A stretch of 64,000 nucleotides of DNA from Cryobacterium glaciale (GCF_004402535.1 NZ_SOEY01000007.1:142584-206583), one strand, 5' to 3'. Positions 15,791-24,759 are shown, numbered from the stretch's first letter. Made by a program: numbers and translations. Notes: generated from the sequence alone by a model not told the origin.

Positions 15791-16798
15791 TCAGTGCACC
15801 ACGTGAGCGAGCGGCCGACCGTGCGCGAGGCTGTCAACGTTCGCCGCGATGTCGGCCGCGCGCAGCTGAAAGGTACGCAGAGCATGCCCGGAGTAGTGCG
15901 GGGTGAGGACGACCGTATCGAAGTCGGCGAAACGGGCAGCGGATGCCGGTGCCGCGCCATCGGCGCTCGGCGCTCCCCACCAGACGTCGAGCGCGGCGCC
16001 TCCGATGCGCTTCTCTGTGAGGGCCTCAACGAGTGCGTCTTCGTCGATCAGCGGGCCGCGGGCGACGTTGATGAGGATGCCGGTGGCTCGCATCTGGTGC
16101 AGGGCGCGAGCATCGATGACGCCGCGGGTGGCATCGCTCAGGGGCAGGGTCACGACGACGATATCGGAGCTGCCGAGCAGCTCGGGCAGCTCGTCGAGGC
16201 TGCCGACCCAGTCGAGTGTCAGGTCTTCGGGTACAAAGCCGGCGGGATTGTGCCGAACGGCCCGCACGCGCATGCCCAGGCCGGAGGCCAGACGGGCCAC
16301 CTCCTGCCCGATCCCGCCGAATCCGAGCAACCCCAGGGTGCGGCCGCGCAGGGTGCCGTGGAACGGCTCGGACAAGTCATTGGCGACCGTCCGCCAGGTG
16401 CCCACCCGCATTTCCCGGTCGACCGGGATGACCCGCCGGGAGAGCATGAGCGCGGTCATGATGACGTGCTCCGCGATCGCCTCACCGTGGTGGAACGTGT
16501 TGGCAACCCGGATTTCCGGCGCGAGCTCGGCCAGGGGAATCTTGTCGAAGCCCGCTCCGGTGACGTGCACGAGCCGCAGTCGGGATGCCGCAGCGGCCAT
16601 GGTCGACGACATTGAGGAGCAGACCAGCACGTCGGTATCTGGCAGGGCCGCGATGACCTGCTGCTCGCTCCACGTATTCGCGATCGTCCACTCGTTGCCA
16701 GCGTCTGCCTGGGTCAGCTCGGCCACAAAGCGGCTCATGATGTTGTCCGTCACGAGCACTCGCAGCGGAGTGAACGATTCGGCGGGGAAGGCGCTCAC
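15791..16798 (-). CDS. D-2-hydroxyacid dehydrogenase-like protein lacking the catalytic Glu
   Basis: 335 residues from a GTG that overlaps the upstream enolase-superfamily gene's stop (GTGA), so the two are translationally coupled. The Rossmann motif is LGLLGFGGIGQEVA (around 155-168). Catalytic Arg247 (INVARGP) and His301 (LTPHYSGHA) are present, but the segment that normally reads DVFxxEP is DVWWGAP, so the general-acid Glu is Ala276. The enzyme may use another substrate or chemistry, or be less active. Last gene of the IclR / enolase-superfamily operon, therefore likely tied to aldarate breakdown. Confidence 0.8.
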   Translation of the reverse strand: MSAFPAESFTPLRVLVTDNIMSRFVAELTQADAGNEWTIANTWSEQQVIAALPDTDVLVCSSMSSTMAAAASRLRLVHVTGAGFDKIPLAELAPEIRVANTFHHGEAIAEHVIMTALMLSRRVIPVDREMRVGTWRTVANDLSEPFHGTLRGRTLGLLGFGGIGQEVARLASGLGMRVRAVRHNPAGFVPEDLTLDWVGSLDELPELLGSSDIVVVTLPLSDATRGVIDARALHQMRATGILINVARGPLIDEDALVEALTEKRIGGAALDVWWGAPSADGAAPASAARFADFDTVVLTPHYSGHALRTFQLRAADIAANVDSLAHGRPLAHVVH

Positions 16799-18087
16799 CA
16801 GCGCGGGCTGAGCAGCTCGTAGTCCGGCTGGATGCTCTTCATGTATCCGGTGTCGTCACGATTGAGCAGACCGCACTTCAGATACTGTTCGTGCAGGCGG
16901 GCCAGAGCGTCACGATCGAGTTCAACGCCGAGACCTGGCGTCGTGGGCACGGTGACGGCCCCCTTATGGAACGACAGCACGCCGGGCACGATCACGTCCT
17001 GGTCGGTGTCCTTCCATGGCCAGTGCGTGTCGCAGGCGTAGTCCAGGTTGGGTGTTGCGGCAGCGAGGTGAACCATGGCCGCGAGACTGATGCCGAGGTG
17101 CGAGTTGGAGTGCATCGACAGCCCAAGCCCAAAGGTCTCCGTGATGCCCGCGAGCGCCTGGGACCGCCGCAAGCCACCCCAGAAATGGTGATCAGAAAGG
17201 ATGACGTCGACGGCGCCTTCGCGCACGGCCGGGGCCACATCGTCGAAACTTACGACGCACATGTTCGTGGCGAGGGGCATCGGTACTCCGCGACGCACCG
17301 CGGCCATGCCGGTGATGCCGGGCGTGGGGTCCTCGAGGTATTCCAATACTCCCTCAAGTGCCTGCCCGACCTTGATGGATGACTCAACGGTCCAGGCGCC
17401 GTTCGGGTCGAGGCGCAGGGGGTGATTCGGGAATGCCTGTCGCAGTCCCCGAACGGCGTCGATCTCCTCCTCGGGGGTGAACACTCCCCCCTTGAGCTTG
17501 AGCGCGGTGAAGCCGAAATCGGTGATCATGCGTGCGGCCTGGGCAACGATGCCGGCCGTGTCCAGTGCCGCACCCCACGAATCCTCGTTCTGGCCCGGGT
17601 GGCCGGCCCACTTGTAGAACAAGTACCCGCTGAACGCGATTTCGCTGCGTACCGCACCGCCGAGCAGATCGCTCACCGGGCGACCGACAACCTTGCCCTG
17701 GATATCCAGGGCGGCGACGTCGAAAGGTGACAGCACCCGGTCCGGCGTGCTGGAGCCAGTGACCATGCCGCTCATGCCGTGGCCGCCGACGGTCGTGTCG
17801 GCGTGGAGACCGAGGATGATGCGACGGCGCATCTCGCTGATGTTGAAGATGTCGACGCCGATGAGATCACGGGCGACCAGCTTGAGCCGGGCGATATGCG
17901 GGGCGTCTCCGTAGGTCTCGCCGAGCCCGGTGAAACCGGAATCTGTTTCGATCTCGACGATCGCGCGCAGGGCAAACGTTTCATGCACGCCCACCGTGTT
18001 CAGCAGGGGCAGGTCGCGAAACGCGATCGGGGTGATCGTGATCTTGGTCACGAGGTGGCGTTCGGATACTTCGATGGGGCTGGTCAC
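16795..18087 (-). CDS. Glucarate dehydratase-related enolase-superfamily enzyme
   Basis: 430 residues from a GTG at 18087, chosen for AAGGAG about 10 bases upstream. It has the enolase-superfamily capping domain and barrel with the glucarate-dehydratase subgroup residues: Lys197-x-Lys199 (LKLKGG), Asp227 (LDPNGAW), Glu252 (YLEDP), Asn275 (ATNM) and His326 (MHSNSHLG). Expected reaction: loss of water from an acid sugar such as D-glucarate, galactarate or a relative, giving a 2-keto-3-deoxy (or 5-keto-4-deoxy) acid. It differs clearly from the classical GudD encoded at 22845, so the two may cover different substrates. It is in an operon with the IclR regulator and the 15791 dehydrogenase. Confidence 0.85.
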   Translation of the reverse strand: MTSPIEVSERHLVTKITITPIAFRDLPLLNTVGVHETFALRAIVEIETDSGFTGLGETYGDAPHIARLKLVARDLIGVDIFNISEMRRRIILGLHADTTVGGHGMSGMVTGSSTPDRVLSPFDVAALDIQGKVVGRPVSDLLGGAVRSEIAFSGYLFYKWAGHPGQNEDSWGAALDTAGIVAQAARMITDFGFTALKLKGGVFTPEEEIDAVRGLRQAFPNHPLRLDPNGAWTVESSIKVGQALEGVLEYLEDPTPGITGMAAVRRGVPMPLATNMCVVSFDDVAPAVREGAVDVILSDHHFWGGLRRSQALAGITETFGLGLSMHSNSHLGISLAAMVHLAAATPNLDYACDTHWPWKDTDQDVIVPGVLSFHKGAVTVPTTPGLGVELDRDALARLHEQYLKCGLLNRDDTGYMKSIQPDYELLSPRW

Positions 18088-18130
18088 TGCGGGGTGCTCC
18101 TTCTGGTGGCATTGAACTGGGACCTGGGGA

Positions 18131-18985
18131 TCACGGCCAGGCGGCGTCCTTGATCGGACGAATGATCTTGCAGATCTTCTGAGCGGCCGAGCGCAACGCG
18201 GCCACGATGTCGCTCTCGAGTTGCGGGGTGAGTCTCGCGAGGGGAAGCGAAACGCTGATCGCGTCCGAGGTCGGGTCGGCATACGGGAGGGCGACGGCAA
18301 AACATTTCAGCCCGAGGGTGTTTTCCTCGTTGTCAATGGCGTAGCCGCGCTGCCGCGTCTGGTCGAGGTCGGTATCGAGCAGAGCTCGCAGGGTGAGGGT
18401 GTGCGGAGTCAGGGGTCGGGCATCCGTTGGAACATGAGGGTCGAGATCTGCTCCACTACGCTCGGCCAGCACGGCCTTGCCGAGTGAGGTTGAGTAGGCG
18501 GGTAGGCGCCGCCCGATCCGACTGACATGACGTGAGTACCGGCTCGATGCGCGCGTGGCCAGATAGACGATGTCGAAACCGTCGAGCCTCCCGAAGTGGA
18601 ACGTCTCATCGAACTGTTCGTGGAGCTCGTCGAGATACGTTTGCACGATCGGCAGGTAGGGGTCGGCGTCGAGGTAGCTGGTTCCGGCCAACAGCGCCCG
18701 AATCCCGATCATGTACATCGACCCCGAGCTGTCGCTGCGCACCCATCCGTGCTTGGAGAGGGTGCGCAGCAGGGCGTGCAGGCTGCTGCGGGGCACGTTC
18801 ATCGCCTCGCTGAGTTCACGGATGCTGGTGGGTCGGTTCTGGCGGGCGGCCAGCCGCTCGAGCAGCTCAACCGTGCGTGCCGCAGACTTCACGTCGCGCA
18901 TCCCCGACTCCGGGGTGAGGTTCGGAGTCAGGGTGGGAGTTGAATCGGCCGGCTCGGTCACATTCGGAACGGCTGAAATCGGCAT
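18131..18985 (-). CDS. IclR family transcriptional regulator
   Basis: 284 residues from the ATG at 18985 (AAGGAG 7 bases upstream; the TTG at 18991 is too close to it). After a Pro/Thr-rich 30-residue N terminus comes the winged HTH (AARTVELLERLAARQNRPTSIRELSEAMNVPRSSLHALLRTL), then the effector-binding domain with TLGLKCFAVALPYADPTSDAISVSLP. IclR proteins usually repress or activate sugar-acid and aromatic catabolism in response to a pathway intermediate. It heads an operon with the enolase-superfamily and dehydrogenase genes, and a dyad at 19068-19088 in its own promoter suggests autoregulation. Confidence 0.9.
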   Translation of the reverse strand: MPISAVPNVTEPADSTPTLTPNLTPESGMRDVKSAARTVELLERLAARQNRPTSIRELSEAMNVPRSSLHALLRTLSKHGWVRSDSSGSMYMIGIRALLAGTSYLDADPYLPIVQTYLDELHEQFDETFHFGRLDGFDIVYLATRASSRYSRHVSRIGRRLPAYSTSLGKAVLAERSGADLDPHVPTDARPLTPHTLTLRALLDTDLDQTRQRGYAIDNEENTLGLKCFAVALPYADPTSDAISVSLPLARLTPQLESDIVAALRSAAQKICKIIRPIKDAAWP

Positions 18986-19067
18986 CGTCAACTCCTTCGT
19001 GAGACGCCCTTCCTTGGACGCAATCTGCTGGTGAGCCTAGTCGAGCGGCTGGGTCGCGTCCACGTAT

Positions 19068-19088
19068 ATGGATGACGACTTCATCCGT
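19068..19088. promoter_or_regulatory. Dyad in the IclR-gene promoter region
   Basis: Arms ATGGATGA (19068-19075) and TCATCCGT (19081-19088), 8 bp with one G-T pair, around 5 bases. On the minus strand a -10-like TATACG partly overlaps it, so a bound protein would block transcription of the IclR operon. Candidate autoregulatory operator. Confidence 0.4.
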
Positions 19089-19093
19089 GACAT

Positions 19094-20023
19094 TCAGTCG
19101 ACCGGTACCGCGCGTTCGGCAAGAACGCGGCGGCCCGCAGCGAGAATGCTGGCGAGTTCGGTGACGTGAACTGCCGAGGCATTGCGCAGTGGCGGGCGCA
19201 CGCTTCCGGTATCGATGCCGCCCAGCGCAGCACCCGCCTTGACGAGCGCCACGGCGTAGCCGGGAGCCTGATCACGCAAAGCAACGAGTGGGTGGAAGAA
19301 TTCGCGGTTGAGGGCATTCGTCAGCTCGGTGTCACCCGAGATGAGCGAGTCGTAGAACGCGACCGAGAGCTCAGGGGCGAAGGCGAAGGTCGCCGAGGAA
19401 TACAGCTCAACGCCAATGGCCCGGTAGGCGGCCTGAGATGACTCGGCGGTGGGCAGCCCGTTGAAGAACTGAAATTCCTTGCCGGCGGCCGTGGTCGAAT
19501 CCTCTACAGCGCGCACGATGCGGGACATGAGATCGAGGTCGCCGACGCCGTCCTTAAAACCGATGACGGTGGGAAAGGTGGAGACTTCCACGGCAGCCGC
19601 CACGGTGAACTGGGCGTTTCCGCGATGGTAGACGATGATGGGAAGGTCGGTGGAGTCAGCGACGGCTCGCACGTAGTCGAGGATTCCGGCCATTGGGCTG
19701 CCCACGAGGTAGGGCGGCAGCAGCAGCAGGCCGTCGGCGCCGGCATCCTCTGCCCGACGTGCCATGAGCTTGGCCGAGGCGATCGGGCCGCCAGCTCCGG
19801 CAAAGACGGGGACGCGGCCTGCCGTGACGGTCACCGTGGTGGCGACGATCTCGGCGAACTCGTCGACGGCGAGGGTGTGGAATTCGCCCGTGCCGCAGGC
19901 CACAAAGATTCCGCCAGGACCGTAGCTGATTCCGTGCTCGAGGTGAGCGGTGAGCGCCTCGTGGTTGACGGTGTCATCCTCATGGAATGGCGTAATCGGG
20001 AAAAACAATATTCCGTCGAGCAC
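19094..20023 (-). CDS. kdgD: 5-dehydro-4-deoxyglucarate dehydratase
   Basis: 309 residues from a GTG at 20023 with AAGGAG 9 bases upstream. It is a class of the DHDPS/NAL aldolase family: ACGTGEFHTL replaces the GTTGE motif, Tyr132 is in IIVYHRGN, and the Schiff-base lysine is Lys157 in GFKDGVGD. Known reaction: 5-keto-4-deoxy-D-glucarate -> 2-oxoglutarate semialdehyde + CO2 + H2O, in the cytoplasm. It stands between the IclR operon (108 bp downstream on the same strand) and the divergent LysR gene, with a clear promoter and LysR box. It joins the glucarate dehydratases to the 21221 dehydrogenase. Confidence 0.93.
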   Translation of the reverse strand: MLDGILFFPITPFHEDDTVNHEALTAHLEHGISYGPGGIFVACGTGEFHTLAVDEFAEIVATTVTVTAGRVPVFAGAGGPIASAKLMARRAEDAGADGLLLLPPYLVGSPMAGILDYVRAVADSTDLPIIVYHRGNAQFTVAAAVEVSTFPTVIGFKDGVGDLDLMSRIVRAVEDSTTAAGKEFQFFNGLPTAESSQAAYRAIGVELYSSATFAFAPELSVAFYDSLISGDTELTNALNREFFHPLVALRDQAPGYAVALVKAGAALGGIDTGSVRPPLRNASAVHVTELASILAAGRRVLAERAVPVD

Positions 20024-20042
20024 GGCAAGACTCCTTTGGTCG

Positions 20043-20057
20043 GCTGCACACTGCAGC
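20043..20057. promoter_or_regulatory. Perfect dyad just after the kdgD transcription start
   Basis: GCTGCA-CAC-TGCAGC, 15 bp, located about 7 to 21 bases downstream of the predicted kdgD start of transcription (near 20064, minus strand). A protein bound here would act as a roadblock, so this is a candidate repressor site distinct from the LysR box. Confidence 0.4.
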
Positions 20058-20070
20058 GGCTATGTCGAAA

Positions 20071-20099
20071 ACGATAAAGAGAAATCGATTCAAGTCCAA
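20071..20099 (-). promoter_or_regulatory. kdgD promoter
   Basis: On the minus strand TTGGAC (20099-20094) and TATCGT (20076-20071) are separated by exactly 17 bases. The leader to the GTG start would be about 40 nt. The inner arm of the LysR box overlaps the -35 element. Confidence 0.6.
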
Positions 20100-20119
20100 G
20101 CTAAAATATGCACAGCTTG
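20097..20119. promoter_or_regulatory. LysR-type T-N11-A operator
   Basis: CAAGCT (20097-20102), 11 bases, AGCTTG (20114-20119): a dyad of exactly the T-N11-A form bound by LysR-type regulators. It abuts the -35 of kdgD on one side and ends 17 bases before the start codon of the divergent LysR gene, so it could serve both activation of kdgD and autorepression. Confidence 0.65.
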
Positions 20120-20136
20120 ATACAAGGAGTAGATCG

Positions 20137-21111
20137 ATGTTTTCGCTGGTGCAGTTGGAGTGTTTTATCGCCGTGGCCGAGGAACTGCATTTCGGCGCCG
20201 CTGCCGAACGCCTGCGTATCACGCAGCCACCGTTGAGCCGCCAAATTCAGCTGCTCGAGCGTGAGCTCGGCGCGCTGTTGTTCAATCGCACCAGCAGGCG
20301 CGTGGAGATGACGGCGGCGGGCGCGTCGCTGTTACCGAGCGCGCGGCGGGTGCTCGACCTGGCAGCCAAGATGGCCGTCGATGTGCGCCGGGTCGCGTCG
20401 GGAGCGGCGGGTACCCTCACCGTGGCCTACACGGCCATGGCGGCTCAGAGCGCACTGCCCCTGTTCATTCGGCGCGCCGCCGCGGACATGCCTGACGTAA
20501 GCCTCGTGCTGCGCGAGCTCGTGACGACCGATCAGATGGACCAACTCGTGAAGGGAACCGTTGACCTTGGGCTCTTGCGGCCACTGGTGGCGCGGCCGGG
20601 CATCCAGACTCGCGAGATCATGTCTGAGCGGATGGTTGCGGCCATTCCCGCTCCCAGCCGCCTCGCGCAACCGACCGGTCCAATCTCGCTGCTCGACTTC
20701 GAGCACGAACGTTTGCTGATGTACTCGCCCACCGAGGCTCGGTATTTCCACGACCTGCTGCTGCGCCTGTTCGCCGCGAGCGGCAGCCAGCCGGTTGTGA
20801 TCCAGTACGCGAGCCAGGTTCCGGCGCTGCTCGCGCTCGTGCAGGCAGGCCTCGGGCTGACTCTCGTGCCAGCATCCGCCCAACGCTTCGCGCCGGAAGG
20901 TGTGGTCTTCCGCGACCTCGACTCGAACTCGCCCGCTGACCGGCTCAACATCGTGCACCTCGACGTGGCCTGGAGTGAGGAGAGCACCAACCCGGCCGTG
21001 GCAAAAGCTGTTGAAATGCTGACGCGCCCGGAGGCGTCCGCCGTGGGTGCGCTGGGCGACCCTCAGGCCGACGCCGCGGAAGAAACTCCGGGAACCGCCC
21101 CGGCACCGTGA
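20137..21111 (+). CDS. LysR family transcriptional regulator
   Basis: 324 residues from the ATG at 20137, with AAGGAG 7 bases upstream; the longer frame from 20062 would carry an unrelated Lys/Arg-rich extension. The HTH reads FSLVQLECFIAVAEELHFGAAAERLRITQPPLSRQIQLLERELGALLFNRTSRRVEMT, a textbook LysR N terminus, and the effector domain follows (TLTVAYTAMAAQSALPLFI, VQAGLGLTLVPAS). The last ~30 residues are Ala/Pro-rich. It is divergent from kdgD and upstream of the 2,5-dioxovalerate dehydrogenase gene, so both flanking enzyme genes are likely targets. Confidence 0.92.
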   Translation: MFSLVQLECFIAVAEELHFGAAAERLRITQPPLSRQIQLLERELGALLFNRTSRRVEMTAAGASLLPSARRVLDLAAKMAVDVRRVASGAAGTLTVAYTAMAAQSALPLFIRRAAADMPDVSLVLRELVTTDQMDQLVKGTVDLGLLRPLVARPGIQTREIMSERMVAAIPAPSRLAQPTGPISLLDFEHERLLMYSPTEARYFHDLLLRLFAASGSQPVVIQYASQVPALLALVQAGLGLTLVPASAQRFAPEGVVFRDLDSNSPADRLNIVHLDVAWSEESTNPAVAKAVEMLTRPEASAVGALGDPQADAAEETPGTAPAP

Positions 21112-21143
21112 TCGATGCTTTGCGCGCATCAGTGCATGCAGAT

Positions 21144-21178
21144 TTCAAGTTGAAGCGGCATCGGTTCATTCCTAGGCT
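21144..21178 (+). promoter_or_regulatory. Promoter of the dioxovalerate dehydrogenase gene
   Basis: TTGAAG (21150-21155) and TAGGCT (21173-21178) separated by 17 bases, in the 109-bp gap after the LysR gene. A dyad TTCAA-G-TTGAA (21144-21154) overlaps the -35. Leader length would be about 40 nt. Confidence 0.5.
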
Positions 21179-21220
21179 TGGTGGCAGTCCGCGTGACCCG
21201 CCGCCCGAAGGAGTGCTTAC

Positions 21221-22831
21221 ATGACCGTGCCGACCGCAACCACGCAGCCCACCGTTCTCACCGGGTCTTCCCTGATTGGCGGGGTTTCCGTGCGCGGAAC
21301 CCGCGGCGAAGTCTGCGCGGTAAACCCGGTCACCGGCCACACTCTCACCCCGGCGTACGGCCTTGTCGGCGTTGAGGAGGTCGACCAGGCTGCGGAACTC
21401 GCCTGGACGGCGTTTGCCAGCTATCGCAAGACCTCGCCCCAGGCGCGGGCGGCCTTTCTCGAGACCATTGCCGACAACATCGCGGCCCTCGGGGCGGCCC
21501 TGACCGACCGGGTCATTGCTGAGACCGGCCTTCCCGTTCCCCGCGTGATCGGCGAAACGGGCCGCACCGTCGGCCAGCTGCGCCTCTTCGCCGCGGTGCT
21601 GCGCGAAGGCAACTTTCACGGCGCCCGAATCGACCCGGCGCAGCCCGACCGTGCCCCACTGCCGCGCCCAGACATCCGCTTGCGGTCAATCGCCCTCGGA
21701 CCGGTCGCCGTCTTCGGCGCGAGCAACTTTCCGCTGGCTTTCTCGGTCGCCGGCGGCGATACCGCCTCGGCGCTTGCTGCCGGATGCCCCGTGATCGTCA
21801 AGGCGCACAGCGCCCATCCGGGCACGTCCGAACTCATCGGCCGGGCGATCAGCGCGGCGGTCGCGCACCATGAGCTGCCGATCGGGGTGTTCTCGCTGCT
21901 GTTCGGTGGCGGGGCTTCGGTCGGCACCGCCCTCGTGACCCACCCGCGCATCAAAGCCGTCGGCTTCACCGGATCCCGCCGTGGCGGGCTAGCGCTCGTG
22001 GCAGCGGCCGCCAGCCGCCCCGAACCGATTCCCGTATACGCGGAGATGAGCAGCATCAACCCGGTCTTCGTTCTGCCGGGCGCCCTCGCTCGCAACGCGG
22101 CCGGCCTCGGCGAGCAGTGGATCGCATCCGTTGTAACCGGAACCGGCCAGCTCTGTACGAGCCCCGGATTGGTCTTCGTGCCCGAAGGCGCCGACGGGCT
22201 TGCGTTCACGGCCGCCGCAGTCGCCGCTGCGGCAAAGGTCAGCGCCGCGCCGATGCTCACTGCGGGCATCAAGGACGCCTTCGATCGCGGCGCCGCAGCG
22301 TTCCACGACCATGCCGGCGTTCAGAACCTCGCCGCCGGTACCCCCAACGCCGCTGTGGTCGTGGGCGCCGCGCCGCAGATCTTCGCGACCGACGCCGCGA
22401 CGTTTCTCGCTGACCCCGCGCTGCAGGAAGAGGTGTTCGGCCCCGCGAGCCTCGTCGTGACCGTGCGCGACACCATCCAGATGGCGCAGATTCTGGCCGG
22501 GCTCGAAGGGCAGCTGACCGTGACGCTGCACACCGACGCTGACGAGCCCGGTTCCGCTGATCTGTTGGAGGCGGCCGAGTTGCGCTCCGGACGAGTGCTC
22601 TTCAATGGTTGGCCGACCGGCGTCGAGGTCGTCTCCGCGATGGTGCACGGCGGGCCCTTCCCCGCGACGTCGAACGCGCAGGGCACCTCCGTTGGCACCC
22701 TGGCGATCGATCGGTTCCTGCGCCCGGTGAGCTACCAAAACGTGCCAGCGGCGCTGCTGCCGGAGGCGTTGCGGGACGACAACCCGCTCGGCATCTTTCG
22801 TCAACACAATGGCCAACTCGCGCGCGACTAG
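21221..22831 (+). CDS. 2,5-dioxovalerate (2-oxoglutarate semialdehyde) dehydrogenase
   Basis: 536 residues, ATG preceded by GAAGGAG. It is an aldehyde dehydrogenase with Asn169 ([11 protein letters not shown]), Glu275 ([17 protein letters not shown]) and the nucleophile Cys312 ([10 protein letters not shown]). The [14 protein letters not shown] segment and the length are characteristic of the NADP-linked ketoglutarate semialdehyde dehydrogenase branch. Known reaction: 2-oxoglutarate semialdehyde + NAD(P)+ -> 2-oxoglutarate, feeding the TCA cycle. It directly follows KdgD in the pathway and sits next to gudD, 13 bp upstream of it, so the two form an operon. Confidence 0.92.
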   Translation: MTVPTATTQPTVLTGSSLIGGVSVRGTRGEVCAVNPVTGHTLTPAYGLVGVEEVDQAAELAWTAFASYRKTSPQARAAFLETIADNIAALGAALTDRVIAETGLPVPRVIGETGRTVGQLRLFAAVLREGNFHGARIDPAQPDRAPLPRPDIRLRSIALGPVAVFGASNFPLAFSVAGGDTASALAAGCPVIVKAHSAHPGTSELIGRAISAAVAHHELPIGVFSLLFGGGASVGTALVTHPRIKAVGFTGSRRGGLALVAAAASRPEPIPVYAEMSSINPVFVLPGALARNAAGLGEQWIASVVTGTGQLCTSPGLVFVPEGADGLAFTAAAVAAAAKVSAAPMLTAGIKDAFDRGAAAFHDHAGVQNLAAGTPNAAVVVGAAPQIFATDAATFLADPALQEEVFGPASLVVTVRDTIQMAQILAGLEGQLTVTLHTDADEPGSADLLEAAELRSGRVLFNGWPTGVEVVSAMVHGGPFPATSNAQGTSVGTLAIDRFLRPVSYQNVPAALLPEALRDDNPLGIFRQHNGQLARD

Positions 22832-22844
22832 AACGGTATCTCTG

Positions 22845-24173
22845 ATGACTTCCAGCCCAACGATCGAGTCGATGCGGGTAGTGCCGGTCGCCGGCCACGA
22901 CAGTATGTTGCTCAATCTCAGCGGCGCCCACGGCCCCTTCTTCACCCGCAACATCGTGCTTCTGACCGACTCGAACGGTAATACCGGAGTGGGGGAAGTC
23001 CCCGGCGGCGAGCCGATTCGACGTACCCTGGAAGACGCGCGGGTGTTCGTGGTCGGATCGCGCCTCGGTGATTATCTGAACACCCTGCGCCGCGTGCGCC
23101 TGCAGTTCAAGGACCGCGATTCCGGTGGCCGCGGGGCGCAAACTTTTGACCTCCGCACGACCATCCACGTAGTCACCGCACTCGAAGCGGCCCACCTCGA
23201 TCTTCTGGGCCAGCACCTCGGCGTGCCCGTTGCGGCTCTGCTCGGCGAGGGCCAGCAACGTGACGCCGTAGACACCCTCGGTTATCTGTTTTTTGTCGGC
23301 GACAAAAACCGAACCGACTTGCCGTACGTGCAGACAGACCCGGGAACGGATGCCTGGTCGCAGGTTCGCCACGAGGCCGCCCTCGACCCGGAAGGCATCG
23401 TGGGGCAGGCCGAGGCCGCCTTCGAGCGCTACGGATTTCGGGATTTCAAGCTCAAGGGCGGGGTGCTTCCCGCCTGGGACGAAGCCGAGGCGATCAAGGC
23501 TCTGGCGACCCGGTTTCCCGAAGCGCGCGTCACCCTGGACCCGAATGGTGGCTGGCTGCTCGAGCAGGCTGTGGCCGTGGGTCGGTCCCTGCGCGACGTG
23601 CTCGCCTACGCCGAAGACCCGGTCGGTGCGGAGGGCGTCTATTCCGGACGGGAGATCATGGCGGAGTTCAAACGGGCCACCGGGCTGCCAACGGCGACCA
23701 ACATGATCGCGACCGACTGGCGTGAACTGGGTCACACCATCCGTTCGAATGCCGTTGATATTCCGCTTGCAGATCCGCATTTCTGGACGATGGCCGGATC
23801 CGTGCGCGTTGCGCAGCTGTGCAACGACTGGGGATTGCAGTGGGGATCGCACTCGAACAACCACTTTGACGTGTCGCTGGCCATGTTCACCCACGTCGCT
23901 GCCGCGGCGCCCGGCACGCCGACCGCGATCGACACACACTGGATCTGGCAGGACGGACAGAACCTCACGGCGAATCCTCCGCAGATTCGGGGCGGTCAGA
24001 TCGCTGTTCCAACCGAGCCTGGACTCGGCGTGACCATCGATGAGGAGCGCCTCTTCGCCGCGCACGAACTTTATCTGAGTCGCGGACTCGGCGGTCGCGA
24101 CGACTCGGTTGCGATGCAGTACCTCGTCGATGGCTGGGCGTTCGATCCTAAGCGGCCAGCCCTCGACCGGTGA
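22845..24173 (+). CDS. gudD: Glucarate dehydratase
   Basis: 442 residues from ATG 22845 (a start at 22809 would overlap the previous gene and add 12 residues; neither has a good ribosome-binding site). The sequence follows the E. coli GudD pattern throughout: [61 protein letters not shown], Lys202-x-Lys204 (FKLKGGVL), Asp232 (LDPNGGW), Glu257 (YAEDP), Asn286 ([10 protein letters not shown]), DPHFWTM and His336 (GSHSNNHFD). Reaction: D-glucarate (and probably L-idarate) -> 5-keto-4-deoxy-D-glucarate + H2O. Second gene of the operon with the semialdehyde dehydrogenase. Confidence 0.95.
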   Translation: MTSSPTIESMRVVPVAGHDSMLLNLSGAHGPFFTRNIVLLTDSNGNTGVGEVPGGEPIRRTLEDARVFVVGSRLGDYLNTLRRVRLQFKDRDSGGRGAQTFDLRTTIHVVTALEAAHLDLLGQHLGVPVAALLGEGQQRDAVDTLGYLFFVGDKNRTDLPYVQTDPGTDAWSQVRHEAALDPEGIVGQAEAAFERYGFRDFKLKGGVLPAWDEAEAIKALATRFPEARVTLDPNGGWLLEQAVAVGRSLRDVLAYAEDPVGAEGVYSGREIMAEFKRATGLPTATNMIATDWRELGHTIRSNAVDIPLADPHFWTMAGSVRVAQLCNDWGLQWGSHSNNHFDVSLAMFTHVAAAAPGTPTAIDTHWIWQDGQNLTANPPQIRGGQIAVPTEPGLGVTIDEERLFAAHELYLSRGLGGRDDSVAMQYLVDGWAFDPKRPALDR

Positions 24174-24188
24174 AGTCGCTCACGCGCG

Positions 24189-24734
24189 CTAGTTAGTTTC
24201 AGTAGGGGCTGCACGCTGCGACAGCGGTACAAAGTTGGGGTCGTCGATGCCGACGTCGTGCTGCCAGGTGGGAGCGAGGCGACGGAGCCGCAGCATGCGC
24301 CACTGCCAGAACGCCCAGAACGTCGGCCAGAGCGCGAGCGTAGCCGGTCGACCTCGAAAAATGAGCTGGTCGCGGTACAGCGTCTTGCCGGTGCCAGCCG
24401 GATCGGGGGCGATCGCCATGCGGTGGTCCCACAGCGTCACCGCGCTCAGCGCACCGGACACACCACGCCCGGTATCGCGCAGGATGCGCACCCCGTCGGG
24501 GCGGTGCGTGGAATTGGCGAGCCGAATGATCTGGGTGCCCATCGGCACGAGGCCGAGCATGGAGAACACGGCGGGGTGTTCACCGGGCTCCCAGCGGGTG
24601 GGAAACCCGTCGGCTTCGAGCGATTGAACCGCCATGAACGGGCTGCTCACCTCGCGAAATACGGCGGGGCTGTGGATGGCGTGCCAGGCGGCATCCGGTG
24701 TGCAGTTCAGGATCTCTTTGAGCAGTACGCGCAT
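24189..24734 (-). CDS. SRPBCC-fold (START-like) protein
   Basis: 181 residues from the ATG at 24734; upstream codons in the same frame show no family similarity. The opening LLKEILNCTPDAAWHAIHSPAVFREVSSPFM and the central VTLWDHRMAI and LYRDQLIFRG are typical of SRPBCC/polyketide-cyclase-like lipid-binding folds, followed by an aromatic amphipathic segment ALWPTFWAFWQWRM near the C terminus. The ligand is unknown. It is convergent with gudD and divergent from the EVE-domain gene. Confidence 0.75.
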   Translation of the reverse strand: MRVLLKEILNCTPDAAWHAIHSPAVFREVSSPFMAVQSLEADGFPTRWEPGEHPAVFSMLGLVPMGTQIIRLANSTHRPDGVRILRDTGRGVSGALSAVTLWDHRMAIAPDPAGTGKTLYRDQLIFRGRPATLALWPTFWAFWQWRMLRLRRLAPTWQHDVGIDDPNFVPLSQRAAPTETN

Positions 24735-24759
24735 CTGCCCAGTCTGGTTGACGGTGGTC

